From NCBI GenBank assembly GCA_947568835.1, contig OX387608.1:4316001-4380000 (forward strand): a stretch of 64,000 nucleotides of DNA, given 5' to 3'. Of the stretch, positions 22,027-33,959 are shown in pieces. A model generated the notes under the pieces. That model worked only from the letters and a program-made list of their open reading frames with translations, made no database searches and was not told the DNA's origin. The position numbers and the translations under genes are program-made. Within the stretch, counting starts at the first letter, position 1. The number at the start of each line of letters is the position of its first letter. Source of the stretch: Protonemura montana (lineage: Eukaryota > Arthropoda > Insecta > Plecoptera > Nemouridae).

Positions 22027-25000
22027 GAGTTCTTGGGGATGCAGGCTCACAGTGACTTCGCGCAAATGTCAAGATGTAAGGTACATTTCTTTGCCATTGA
22101 TTTTTATTTTTGTACATCTGACAAGCTTCTGTTTTGCAATGCGATACTTTTTTGTGCAATTTCACCAACCTCTGGCAACACGTGTATTTCTTATAAGGAG
22201 AAATAATAAATAATAATAAATACATCTACAACAATGACTCATTTGACAGGTATGCCAGCCTCGTATCAACTCCTGTCTAACTAGACCACAATCTCGCAAA
22301 ACAATGTCTTTGTCACCCTTGAAGAATGTCATCTCGAAGTGCTTAGGTGAGAGTGTGTTTTCAAGTTCACTGAGGTAATTTGCCAGTAATTAGCATACGC
22401 TGTAGACATATGCTAAGTACTTGATGTATACGCTAGTCGTCGCTACGAAGTACATCACTCAGCAGTTGTGGGAATACTTTAATTATTACATGCAAAATCT
22501 TATGCACTTAATCGAGTGGCATTGCAATTTCTCTGTGCAGGCCTGGGGAAGTAAATGAAAATAGTATATGAATGAAGGTATTTTTGACGTTTCTTGCGTT
22601 TTTTCACTATAAACCTATAAATCAGCCAGATTCTGAAGACAGTACCACTTACTGCAATAAGAAGCATATCAAAGAAGTTTCTGATTGACACTTGTATTCA
22701 GCTAAAACGGTAAAAAATTTAACTTGATGTCGTTAAAATGTGCTAATAATTTAATTTCAAAGTAACTCTGCTCCCCTCTCAGAAATGGTGAACCGAAATT
22801 ACCGCCTTTGTGTCGCGTTACACCGGCCCACGGTGGTCGACATCGCTTTTTGGACATAATTTGGCGGCATTTACTCCTCCCTGTCAGTGGTCCATGGCGA
22901 GTTGAGTTTGCCAAGATCAAGTTTTCCGTCTCAGCTTCTCCATAGTCGCCGTTTAAATCCCACACGGCGAAACATTATATCTTGTTGTAATCTGGCGATC
23001 GTGGATGCCGAACTACTTGGACACTTGAGTGGTCAGAACCTTCGGAATCTTCTACTTGTTGATCTCTTGAAAGCACCCGGTGTGTTACCTGAATCAGATG
23101 CTCTTTAATCTATGCCTGAACGTATCCCATGATTTAAACCACTTTTAAACGAATGATAGATTTATTTTTATTTATTTAGTATTTCAGTTTAATAATTCCT
23201 ATATGCTGTGGATCACAATATCGGTGTACGCGAAGAGTATTTTTTCAATGTTTCTTGTCAAAGGTGAAAGCTTTGAGAACCAAAATGAATGTCAAGAGTT
23301 TTTTTTTTTCAAAAAAAAATGGGAATCACTATAATTTGTTCGGTTTGCTGACCGTTGTTGAAAAAGCACTTACATTTGCGAGCTAACATTTAAATTAAAC
23401 GTTTCATCACAGGTTTCATGAAGCAAAATATGAAAATATCGCTTACAAGAGGACGAGCTCCCTCATTGCTCTTATCTATATACCACTCCAGCATGATCTA
23501 AAAACAGAAAGAGAAAAAAATGCATGCAACCCATTTTTACAATACACTTAGCTAGCATTTCATCAACGCCAACCCCAAGCCATCGCCCCACAAACAACAA
23601 CAAAAACAACCCCCCATTTGAAGATCATATCCGATGTCATTTCCCTGCGTAACGCCTCCCACCCTTCTCCCCCCTGGCGCCCGACGACCCTCGACGTCGG
23701 TAGTCGCGTGGCCAGCGTCGGCGTACGTATCAATCAAGCCGTCGGTCCGGCGCACGCGACGCCGACGCCGCTGATAAGCAGCAGGCGTCGCGACGCTATT
23801 TTTAGCCGGCGAACTGGGAACGACGGCGAGCACGTCCGCCTATGCCAACATGCTTGGGTGCTGATCCAGTGGGGTGCGGACAGACTTAGGGCGAGGGTTA
23901 ATACTTCGTGTCCCATATTTGAAGGTCATAGACAATACTAAAAATTGTTCATCTTGATCATATCTTAGTATAAGAAGGGGGGGGGGGGGGGGATGGGATA
24001 ATTATACTAACTAGGATCAAAAAAAGACAGTCTGTGTTAACTAAACCACAAATTTGCTATAAAAATGCGTCTTAGCAAACGATCTCACACTAGGATCCAA
24101 CTATTAACCGTTGGTCATACATTTCAGATCATGAAACGCGTTATCTGACATAACCTAGCCATATAAAATGAATTAAACCATGTACAACCTGCCATGACTA
24201 GATATTCGGCACCACGCCACTACACCACTGCTAACTTTATCACAACGCAGGCCGCCACTGTTTGTTCACGTATCGCTTTCCCATGTCGATCTCGCTGGTA
24301 AACCGAACTGGGTGCATGTGTCCCCTGCAGAACGTCACTCGACGCTGTGATTACAAATACTCATCGAATCCGACCGATATGCGTCGGTAGCCGAGACTTT
24401 CGCCTTCATTCATGGGATCGATACGTGAGAGGCGGCCTAACAGTGGAGGCCGAGCATTCGCGTGCTATCACGTTCGTTTGTTGGGACAGTTTTACAAAAA
24501 ACGAAAGTAATATTGGATATACTAGTAGGTTTCGAGTTGTGGTTGGCCTTCTTCGGGGTGAGGTCGCGGGTATTGTGTTTTATTTGTTGTGTTTGCATGT
24601 TGGTGAATGATTCATTGTTAAAACCTATTTTTTTTTTTATGTAAAATGTCACTTGTTGCCAGCTATATTTGCGGTTTAAGTCACTTTCAAAAGAATTTGA
24701 TTGGAGACAGAGGAAAATCCTGTTAGTTTACAGATATGGAAAGTGGCATTGCTTATGGTCAATGAAATTTACGATGATGGCATTTGCGGTCATGATTAGG
24801 AATAAGATATTTCGATAGAAAAATGTAGTACTCGTGTTTTACTATCAATTAAATTAATCTTATCTTGTATTTATAAAGTAGCATTTATATAGAAATAGAT
24901 CAGCACAACACTGAACATCTGTATCGAAATTAAAAAAAAAAGGTATGAATTAAAAAGTCACTAAACAAAAACTTATCTGCGATAATAAATAACAACCTTT

Positions 25001-25990
25001 AGCTTTCCTTGATTACAAACAATGGCAATTTCAGTCATCGATTCGTGTGGCCTGTAAATTGATGGCAATTGAACTTGCCTGGCATCGGCGCTATCAGTTG
25101 TCAAGAAATTGATAAGTGTAAAAATAAGTACACACACTGTGAAGCGGTGAGCGTTGACTCCCAACTGTTCTAGGACGTGAAGGTCATTGCATACTGGCGG
25201 CTCACCTACCGATTTAGATGGATCTGCAACCTTTTCTCAAGATCTACCGTCTCTAAGACGTTGCTTGCCGGGGTAATGTACCACTAGAATGGTAGTGGAG
25301 GTAGTGAACGAGTCCTCATGAATGGAAGCGAAGAACAGAAGGGTGGAGGAGCCAGGTTGGTATATACCCGTGCATATTAGGACAAAAATGAGTTATGATT
25401 TATGTAACTCGATTCGCAGAGTTTTTTTTTTTTTTTGTTTTTTATGAGCGAAAAAATAGATATGTTTGTCACGGAAAGCACAAAGGAAACTGTGAGAACC
25501 AATGGCATACGAAGTTATTCCCGAACAAAGGAAAATGCAAACGGCACAGCTGGAAAATCGGCCAAAAATCGACCACAAAAGAAAAAATGTTATTTGAGAA
25601 ACACAAACCTTGTTGAAGAATCCAGAAGCTTTGACCAGTTCTACCATTCCACACGCGGGCACAGATCTCCAGATAGCGAGTGAACAAAAAATTAACACCA
25701 GCCAAGCCACCAGTTCCCTTCCCCAAACGCGTGAGACACAACAGCAAAAAAACAAACACAAATCCTTTAAAAAAAAAAAAAATCCAAAAGTCCTAACGCA
25801 CTATTTCCCGAGTTACGCCGACGTCCACGCACGTTTACGCACAGCGACTACACATTACGCACGTTTCACATTAGTGTGTAAACGTCGAGCTACACGCACA
25901 ACAGCTGATCGATGACTTGGTTTCAGTCTACGTTGCTGTTCTCTCTGTTGTTTGGCTGATTTGCCGTCACGCCTGGCAAGGAGTTACACG

Positions 25991-26032
25991 GACGATGTTC
26001 ACTCCAGCTCGGTTCAACACAAACTGAATCCT
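25991..26032 (-). promoter_or_regulatory. Possible arthropod Inr/DPE core promoter
   Basis: On the minus strand, ATTCAGTTTG matches the arthropod initiator TCAGT, with A+1 at 26025. At +28 to +33 the sequence is ACATCG, which fits five of six DPE consensus positions. The surroundings (25.80-26.09 kb) are CpG-rich. No transcript or donor was tied to it. Confidence 0.25.
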
Positions 26033-27511
26033 AGCGACCGCTCTCTGCTCTCCGCGCCAACGTAAGCTACGTCACGGAGAGTGTGTATATGCTAGGCCAC
26101 TATGTCGCCTTTTTTTTTTGCTGCCTTGCCACTCTTTTTATTATTATTTAACACTGGGCGTGCTCGTGGAGCGATGGTGCTGCTATCTCTGCGGCGACGC
26201 TGGTAACTTTTGAGGAGAAGCAGGAAAATTGCTTGGCGTTTGGGTGTTTACGGGTGTTTTTATGTGGTACTGGTATTGGGTGGTTATTTGTGTGGGTGGA
26301 TTATTCATAGACTTGTTTTTTTTTTTATCTGTTTGGGTGGCTGTGGATAAATTGTTGTTGGATATCACGTTTTTTTTTTTAGATACAATTTTTAAAAAGT
26401 AATGCTTTTGGCTCTGACGGTCCATGGGGCCGACGCCGGGGATTGAGATACCAGTTCGGTTTTGTTTCATGTCTCCTGCAAAACAAAGAGCATGCTCCCA
26501 TGGGATATGGAAAGATTATAGAGAACACCTTTCGCTTGTAGGATGGGAGATGGTGCGCGTGTTCGGGATTTATTGTCCAGTTTGTTTGTGTTGTTGAAGA
26601 TAAAAGGGGATGAAAATAAACTGAAATCTCGCGTGAACCATAAAGCGCCGAAGGGGTGGTGGAGGGGAAGGGGGCACTTGAGCCTATTTCCTTCGTTTTT
26701 GTCGACGGTAGGCGTCGGATGACGGCGACGCCAGGGCACGTTTATCGCTCGTCTTAGCACGGCCAAGTCGTGCTTCTTTGGAAGCCGGTAAAAAATGGAT
26801 TAGAACAGTTTTTTTCTTGAAATAAACTTGCTGTCGGTTCGACTCAGAGCTGGATAATTTTGTGAAATTAATAGCTTCACAATTTATGTGTGTGCATGGT
26901 TTGTAAATATGTTGAAACCGGTATGTCTAAGGAATGGTAATTTTGAAACAACGAAATTTTTTACTTGAAATTGTATTTGTTCCGACCACCGGGGAAAAAA
27001 ACTAAACAGTGACGTTCAATTAATTTTGGGATTAGACAAAAAAAATGCACTGGTGTTTGTCTAGAAGTGGTTTTTCCATTATTCCAGGTTTATGTCCGGT
27101 GATGCTGAGGGGAATGAATTCACTCCTGGTGTCCGGAGAACTAAAAAATAAATTTAGGTCGTCGGGATGGTCGGGTTTCTTGAAGCATGTGGTAAAACTG
27201 ACAGTAAAAAAGCTCTAAAAAAAAAAACTCATTCAAAAAGAACACGAACAATTTAAGCTAACCTCCCTTCAAACCCTCCCCCTCACCCTTAGCTCACACC
27301 CGAATAAAAGTTAATTAAGAGGATCTCGTTTTTTTTACTCCAACACTAAAAAAAAATACCATAAATCGAATACTTCCCTAGAGCAACCCATCGAACATCC
27401 CAACCCGTTCCTTTTATTCCCCTTCAAATTGACCATCCCCGAAATCGTCTTCCCCATTCAAAACTTGCAACACACCCTCGAGTCGACGACGCCGACGACG
27501 CCGCCGACGCC

Positions 27512-27518
27512 TATAAAA
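27512..27518 (+). promoter_or_regulatory. TATA-like box in a CpG-rich patch
   Basis: TATAAAA follows a run of GACGCCG repeats (27480-27511). A CAGTG initiator-like motif is about 46 bp downstream, further than usual. The match is weak on its own. Confidence 0.18.
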
Positions 27519-28137
27519 TCACCGTCGCGTTGCAACCTTGGGCGCCTCCACGCAGTGTTGGTTGCGCACGGTGGTAGCCCCCCCACCCAGCAAGGGTCGG
27601 GTTGCTCTCGTAGCGCGTAAAACGAGCCAGCGTGGGCGTTTAGGGAGGTTGACGGGGGGCAGGGGGATGCCACCCCCCCGGCTACGCTACGATCACTACA
27701 ACTAGAAAGTCACGACGTTCGGAGCGATAGAGAGTGGGCATCTGCTCTCGAACGGACTATGCCGAGAACGCACTAAAATGGTAAAATCACAGTAGAAATC
27801 TTCTAAAATTGTCCGAAACTACAATAGATTTAGATTTTTTTCGTTTTTTTATTGATCACAAGTGTGATCTCGAAATAAACCAGAGTGACACGGCATATAT
27901 TTACAAATATTTTTGCTTTTCAAGACATATATATATTTTTTTAGTTATGCCACTAACGTTGCTAGAAAAAGTATTGACTAGCCATTCGCTAAAAAAATAA
28001 GAATTATTCACTGTCAATCTGAGTGAAATCCGGAAACACATCCCGGGATCGTACGCCCTCTCCCAACCCTTATGCACCCTCGGCACAAACCGAAAAGATC
28101 CTTTCACAACCCGTTCCCTCCTGGCAACCCCCTTCCA

Positions 28138-28154
28138 AGGGGGGGGGGGGGGGG
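28138..28154 (+). repeat. Poly-G tract
   Basis: An uninterrupted run of about 17 G, with G-rich sequence again at 28206-28220. A local G-quadruplex is possible. Confidence 0.85.
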
Positions 28155-28239
28155 GTACGGTGTAGCTCAGCCCGGGTGCTGCGACGTAGTTTCATCCCTC
28201 TGTATGGGGGGGGAGGGGGGACGGCAGCTCACCAATGCG

Positions 28240-28320
28240 CTCACCAACGTGGAGCTCTTGCGGGATCGTCGAGGTTAAGCAACATAGTACTCGATCACTT
28301 GGCGGATGGGTGACCAACAT
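28240..28320 (+). pseudogene. Divergent 5S rRNA-like fragment
   Basis: GATCGTCGAGGTTAAGCAAC followed by CGGATGGGTGACC at the spacing found in 5S rRNA. The middle is diverged. A single relic with no SINE body attached. Confidence 0.55.
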
Positions 28321-29321
28321 GCTGAATAAACTTTTACATATGAGTCAAAATAAAATTTATTATTTAGAGAATAGTTCTGAAGTATGATTTATGTTAATAT
28401 TGGTCTTGAAAGTCATCGAAGTTGAGTATAAGACCCTCTGGTGTTGGATGAATGGATGGCCATTTGTTTTCTAATAACGTACAGTTAGGAAGCTATGTTT
28501 GTTTAAAAGGTGCTGTGAGTAAAGCGTTTTCTTAGATCCATGAGCGAATTTCAACTTTTCACCGCAAGAATCTGGAGGGTAATCGACCGCACCAAAGATT
28601 TTTGGAAACGACATCGTGATTCTGTTGAGTCGTACAAGTTGTCCTTCAGAAGAGTCGTTATGTCATCTAGAGACCTTAGAAGCCTTTATATATTCTTTAA
28701 TTCTGTCAATAATTAATCCTAGAGGCTAACCAACATTTAGTCTACGGTGAAAAATGGTATTTTTTAATATGGATTCGCAAAGAAATGCACTATCATTGGA
28801 ATTTTAGGGTGCTTTTTGGTGTATGGTCTGTTAGTCTTGGCCCTTTGAGGCCGTCTTGCAAAGAGTTCTCCTATCAAACTGGTCGGCCCTTTAAGATGTC
28901 ACGTGGCTTATCAGCTACAAGAACCTTATGGGAAAGCGATCGATGTGCATCGAGCTATTCCTGGGTTTATGACGTGGCTTTGGACGTTGCAAGTTATGCT
29001 CCAATTTGATTGAAATGATTTGAAAAAATGCGCGTTTGGGGAAGATAGTAAAGAATATGGGGCAATATAGGGTAAATAAAGTTATTTTTTTAAATACTTC
29101 TAATTACTGCTTCCATTTGAATATCTCACGATCGTTCATTTGAAAACTATGACATCAAGTAGACATGAGTCTAAAAACCATCACTATGGCTGTACTTTTT
29201 TGCATAGAATAGGTACTTATTGAAAATTGTACCTGAACTTCACTGTTGCTTATAAAAGGTATTATTCAATTTTCCCTTATGCAATTACAAAGCACAATTG
29301 ACACGTAAATTTAGGCCCAAA
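28321..29321. other. Unassigned sequence
   Basis: No supported gene. It contains TAGACATGAGTCTAAAAACC at about 29159, an end fragment of the palindromic element family. Confidence 0.3.
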
Positions 29322-29702
29322 TGTGATTTGAAACTATTGCCATGGCGACTTCCAATCACATGCAGTGAAATTCCGATGTTTCTGTGAGTTAGAGATCCAA
29401 CTTATAGTTGAAAATTTTGTTGAAACTGTTGCCATGACGACTTCCAATCACATGCAGTGAAATTCAGATGTTTCTGTGAGTTAGAGATCCAACTTATAGT
29501 TGAACATTTTGTTGAAACTGTTGCTATAACGACTTCCAATCACATGCAGTGAAATTCAGATGTTTCTGTGAGCTAGAGATCCAACTTATAGTTGAACATT
29601 TTGTTGCAACTGTTGCCATGACGACTTCCAATCACATGCAGTGAAATTCAGATGTTTCTGTGAGTCAGAGATCCAACCTAAAGTTGAACATTTTGGTAAA
29701 AC
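29322..29702 (-). repeat. 92-bp repeat, locus 3 (about 4 copies, inverted)
   Basis: The reverse complement of the 92-bp unit, about four copies. It ends at ATTTTGGTAAAAC (29690-29702), identical to the border at 1510-1522, followed by the similar CAGACC / TGGACC context. The other border is not recognisable. Confidence 0.92.
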
Positions 29703-30654
29703 CAGACCTAAATACAATTATAAAAGAAAATCTAACGGTTCAAAAAACAAAAATGTATAGATCTAAAAATTTGCGCAAAAATATGGCGAAAACAAAGAAA
29801 CCGCCGAGCAAAAACAAAAGCCTGCAGATTTCCAATCTCGATAGAGGCAAACACAGACAATCACTCAATACCTCTTGCCTTTATTGATATGCGCCTATAA
29901 AAACTATAAAAATTCACTTGTTTAACTTTAATAGCTGCCAGGCCAAGCCATGCCACGTCAAAACACCAACAGCTGGTTTATTTCTAAGCATGATTGGATA
30001 TTTTCGTGCCAGAAAACGATTGAGATAATCGTATTATTAGATCACAGCGAAGCTTTTCTTGAAGGCGCTCGACTTTTCCAATCTCTCTCATGCTTTGTAC
30101 GCGACGACCGGTCGACTTTTCTTTATAGTGACGACCTGGAGTTCAGTTTTTTTCGCCCACAAGCTGCTCAGGGGGTGGGTGAGGGTGGGGGTGGTTATGA
30201 TAAGAGTTTGTTGTAGCTCGTGAGAGGGGGGGGGGGGGGGGCGACTGAATGGGAGAGCGTAACGCGATTTCGGAGAATCTCGTGTCTGATTTTCAGTTTT
30301 TTTTTTTTTGCCTAACGTCTAGAGTTGCTTTTTATGTCTAGGCACATAATTTGTCTCGACGTCTCGGGCTAGTGGCGAAGTTCGGTCTTGATTTGGAAAT
30401 CTGAGGCTGAGACGCTTGGTATACGTTCATTACTTCTCATCTGAAAATGCTTTTTTTCTGTTTTCTCTCGAGCGTCTCAGGTGCCCGATGTGACTTTTAT
30501 CTCAATTTATGAACTTGTTTTCAGTTTTGCGCCTAATCGAATGACAGTTCACGTGCTGCTTGCGATCCTTTTCAATTTTCTCACAACCTGGTCCGTGATT
30601 GCTTAACTTTCGGTTGCTTTTGACGAAGTGCAATTTTATCATTTCATTTGATTT
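29703..30654. other. Unassigned sequence with a poly-G tract
   Basis: A G-run of about 14 lies at 30228-30241. No supported gene. Confidence 0.3.
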
Positions 30655-31182
30655 CATTTGTTTGATTATTGTTTTTAACGACGCATTGTTTTGACAACTG
30701 GCCATGTGGCACTGGTCTAATGGCGTCGGTGAATGAGTGGATGATGAACCTTACCGAAACTAGAAGGGAGGAGGGAAAACCCGGTGCCGGCACGTAGCCT
30801 ACTCCTGTCGAACAGCACCAAGGGGACCACCGGCTTAACGTCCCTTCCGAAGGACGGTACAAAGTGAACAACAGGATTCCTCCACAAATCCATGCTGTCG
30901 AGAGGTTGATAAGCGAGGCGAATAAATTTTCCGTACTTTCATCCCTCCAACCTCTCTGCCGAACAGAACTGGTCATGTGTATGATGGTCATCCATCCAAT
31001 ACCTGACCCAGCGAAGTGTTGCTTAACTTTCATCCCTCCAACCTCTCTCCCGAACAGAACTGGTCATGTGTATGATGGTCACCCATCCAATACCTGACTC
31101 AGCGCAGTGTTGCTTAATTTTCATCCCTCCAACCTCTCTCCCGAACAGAACTGGTCATGTGTATGATGGTCACCAATCTAAT
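30655..31182 (-). mobile_element. 5S-headed SINE, copy d (three tandem heads)
   Basis: The tail (GTTTTTAACGACGCATTG read on plus) and body are complete. Three 91-bp head units have ACTGGTCATG at 30968, 31059 and 31150, and each of the first two carries the CAGCG(C/A)AGTGTTGCTTAA segment (minus-strand 5S box A). Confidence 0.92.
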
Positions 31183-31844
31183 AGAGTGCATGTTGCCTGA
31201 CCCTAAAACAAATCTCTCCCTTCACTGACCACTCTAAACAAAAGCAAATAACTTTTTGAAAACTTTCAATTCAACTTCGTAAAAATCTGGTCACTCTCAC
31301 TTTGCAGAACAAAGGAACGCACTTCCCACCAGAAAGTCACAGCATATTACGTTCTCAGCTCGGGGGCCAGGAAAACCGACGCCCGCCGGCTGACATCGAT
31401 TTTCCCACTGATTTTCCCGCGTGGAAAATCTACGTTAAGCCTCGAGGAAAACTCGCGTCTCGAGTGCAGCACATGCCAGTCGAGGTCACGTTAAAGCGTA
31501 AGCAACTCAATTTCCATAGTCGAGGTCACGCTTGAAAATCCATCTCTCAAGGTCAATTCCTAAAATAAAAGCGGTCTCTCTCTTGCCAGAGACCGGTCGT
31601 AGGGGGCTGAGTAAAGAGGGTCGGGGGAGAGGGTTGTTCCCCCCCCCCTCCCCCGAATCCAACACTGAACATCAATGGAGGATCTCGCACCCAGCCGCCG
31701 TTGCCATGGCAACTAATCTCTCTCTCGCTTCCTCTCTCTCGGAGCGTACGCCGTACGTTTTGAATTACGACGTAGGGATCTGCAGCCCGTGGACCGTGTG
31801 CCGAGTTGTGCTGAATGAAAAGTGGTAATAGTGAACTGTATAGT
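31183..31844. other. Unassigned, partly CpG-rich sequence
   Basis: Positions 31360-31520 are CpG-rich with GGAAAA/TTTTCCC motifs. A C-run lies at about 31638-31647. No supported gene. Confidence 0.3.
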
Positions 31845-31916
31845 AACTGAACCGGGATATGAGCCCAGGACCTCCCAATTGCCGGTCGGGTGCTTTACCA
31901 ACAGAGCTATCCGGGC
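31845..31916 (-). pseudogene. tRNA-like sequence (tRNA relic or SINE head)
   Basis: On the minus strand: GCCCGGATAGCTCTGTTGGT (acceptor start and box A), an anticodon arm CCCGA-CCGGCAA-TTGGG, and a T arm CTGGG-CTCATAT-CCCGG. The 3' acceptor strand does not pair, position 33 is not T, and box B is mutated. This is therefore a tRNA relic, or the head of a SINE extending to the left, not a working tRNA. Confidence 0.7.
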
Positions 31917-32166
31917 ACAAATCTTCCGGCTTTCGTGGGGTGGGATAAGAGATCCATTTATAGGGTATCAAAAGGATTTTTTTGCGTGCATGTTTAACAA
32001 GTTGTCGGCGTTTTAATTCCTGGCTTGATTTTATGTGTGACGGGCTTTTCAGTGGGAATGCAAAAGATTTGTGGTATCTTTAGTGAAGTTCAATAACTGC
32101 AGAATTACTTTTTGTAACTTTCTGATCCCTGGTTGTGTTTTTAGGGACAATAAAACATAAAAAAGG

Positions 32167-32574
32167 GTGAAAAAAAGTGACGCCATAAACTGGTTTTTGC
32201 TTTTTTTTTTGTTTTATGACACCTTAAGTGAAAATGTCTTGATCAATTCAGCTGTTCACCTTTCAATTCTTGGTTTAGGTCCAAAAGACCTCAGCAAACA
32301 AGAAAATAGGAAAAAAAACTTGACAAAAAGGGCAATAAAAGAAAATTCACTGCAAATATCCACCGTATCTTCTATAAAAGACCTTCTCGAAAAATTGCGA
32401 AACAAAAATACGTTGACCAATAACGAAAATATTGCAAATCGGACCCAAAACTCGCAAAATGCTTTTTTTTCCACGTGTGAATTTCCACCAATCGCGAGAG
32501 TTTGCTGGAAAAACGAGCGATGGAAGCTGCAACATGCATTTCATTACGTAATTCCTGGATGTATTAACATTTAA
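32167..32574 (+). other. AT-rich open frame of 135 codons, unsupported
   Basis: A Lys/Asn/Ser-rich frame opening on GTG. An acceptor-like TTCTTGGTTTAG lies inside it at about 32278, so the part from 32279 could be an exon. No domain is recognised, and chance is a fair explanation. Confidence 0.15.
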
Positions 32575-32769
32575 CAAGCAGTTTTAACATTAAAAAGTGT
32601 ATATTTATTGTTGATGCTAATCGTGGCTGGCTTTTAAAAACCCCTTCTGTGTTTGAAAAATATCACGACATGTACCAGCATTACACGTTGGTGTGGCTTA
32701 TCGTATAACAGAACAAAATTACAAAGTAGAGTTATCGCAAATAAAACGCGACACGAGGTCGATACAGTG

Positions 32770-33300
32770 CCACGAGCACCGAATTTAAGCAACACTACGT
32801 TGGGTCAGGTATTGGATGGGTGACCACCGAAAGGTTTGGCGTGTTGGAAACACAGGTCCTCGTGAGATCACCGAAGTTAAGCAACACTGCGCTGGGTCAG
32901 GAATTGGATAGGTGACCACCGAACGGTTTGGCGTGTTGGAAACACAGGTCCTCGTGAGATCACCGAAGTTAAGCAACACTACGTTGGGTCAGGTATTGGA
33001 TGGGTGACCACCGAAAGGTTTGGCGTGTTGGAAACACAGGTCCTCGTGAGATCACTGAAGTTAAGCGACACTGCGCTGGGTCAGGTATTGGATGGGTGAC
33101 CACCGAACGGTTTGGCGTGTTGAAAACACCAGTTCTCGTGAGATTGCTAAAGTTAAGCAACACTGCGCTGGGTCAGGGATTAGATGGGTGACCACCGAAC
33201 GGTTTGGCGTGTTGGAAACACCGGTCCTCGTGAGATCACCGAAGTTAAGCAACACTGCGCTGGGTCAGGTATTAGATGGGTGACCACCGAAAGGTTTCCA
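32770..33300 (+). repeat. 5S rRNA-derived 92-bp tandem array
   Basis: TTAAGC of the box A-like segment recurs at 32785, 32877, 32969, 33061, 33153 and 33245, exactly 92 bp apart. Each unit reads, in order, GGAAACACCGGTCCTCGTGA, GATCACCGAAGTTAAGCAAC, TGGATGGGTGACCACCGAA and CGGTTTGGCGTGTTG. It aligns to about positions 15-100 of 5S rRNA, including the internal promoter (boxes A and C). The ends of the true 5S gene are missing. The open frames through it are artefacts. Confidence 0.93.
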
Positions 33301-33530
33301 GGCACCAGGGTATCATTAAGTTATTATTTTTTTCAAGCAGATATGGTTTTCATTTTTTGTGAGGCATTGCTAACCTAACTAAACCTAACCTTACCTAACA
33401 GGCAACATGACAGCCCTACGGTGTCCCTCCTCTCTTCTCTGCTAAGCTAGGTCCACAATCTATAATTTACCCATTTCAAAGCCCAATGCCAAAAAATTGC
33501 TTCGTTAAACACAATAAATCAATCAAACAG
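33301..33530 (+). mobile_element. Degraded SINE body and tail after the 5S array
   Basis: It contains CCCTCCTCTCTTCTCTGCTA-AGCTAGG, like the body's CCCTTCTAGGCTAGG, and ends CGTTAAACACAATAAATCAA. This suggests that the array at 32770-33300 is the multi-head of a decayed SINE. Confidence 0.6.
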
Positions 33531-33959
33531 CAGTGGGACAAAAATGACAGTCATTGTGACAAGAATGACGTCGCCACTCGACGCTACCGACACCGTCGTC
33601 GCCCGGCGAGCGTCGAACTATAAGTAGCGGCTATTTCAGGACGTCGCGACGCCAGGGGGGGAGGGGGGAGGGGGTCGAGTTCGATTCCCCGCGCGTGCAG
33701 CACACGAGTGAGGCGTTAGTAACCTGGCGCCGGCATGGAAAGGAATGCAGGTCTGACCTCGAATACATTTGCATTTTCATTTAGGCCCGTTTAGAAAATG
33801 TTTCGCAAACAAAAGTTACGGTGCACACAAAAAACCCTTTTTAAACAGAGTTTTGAATGCTAAGTGAAGAAAAACTTAACAACTTTCAGCGCGTTTTTGA
33901 GTATAGATTGGGAAAGAAAATAGTTAGGAGGCTCCTTTATTTTTAGGTTGATTAATTGA
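33531..33959. other. CpG-rich patch and unassigned sequence
   Basis: Positions 33565-33675 hold CGTCGCGACGC and G-rich runs, similar in wording to 23690-23810. At 33848-33875 is a fragment of the palindromic element family (TTTTGAATGCTAAGTGAAG). Confidence 0.35.

Larger units (their letters stand above)
22027..28225. other. Long unassigned stretch with CpG-rich patches
   Basis: No gene is supported. CpG-rich patches with CGTCGCGACGC or GACGCCG words occur at 23680-23830, 26700-26740 and 27480-27620. A G-run of about 14 is at 23978-23992. An 82-codon plus frame at 25435-25683 is Lys/Thr-rich but unsupported. A minus-strand CAG/GTAACAC donor-like site is at about 23087, and TAG/GTGAGCC at about 25207; neither is linked to an exon. 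Confidence 0.3.

Noticed and set aside
28405-28470. 5S rRNA-like relic (CATCGAAGTTGAGTATAAGA)
   Set aside because: Only short matches to the box A region and no proper box C; too weak to call.
31845-31916. Functional tRNA gene
   Set aside because: The acceptor stem does not pair, position 33 is not T and box B is mutated.
32770-33300. Functional 5S rRNA gene cluster
   Set aside because: Units lack the first roughly 15 and the last roughly 20 nucleotides of 5S rRNA, and have no spacer or T-run terminator.
32785-33378. Series of 63-64-codon frames on both strands
   Set aside because: All come from the 92-bp 5S-derived array and repeat with it.
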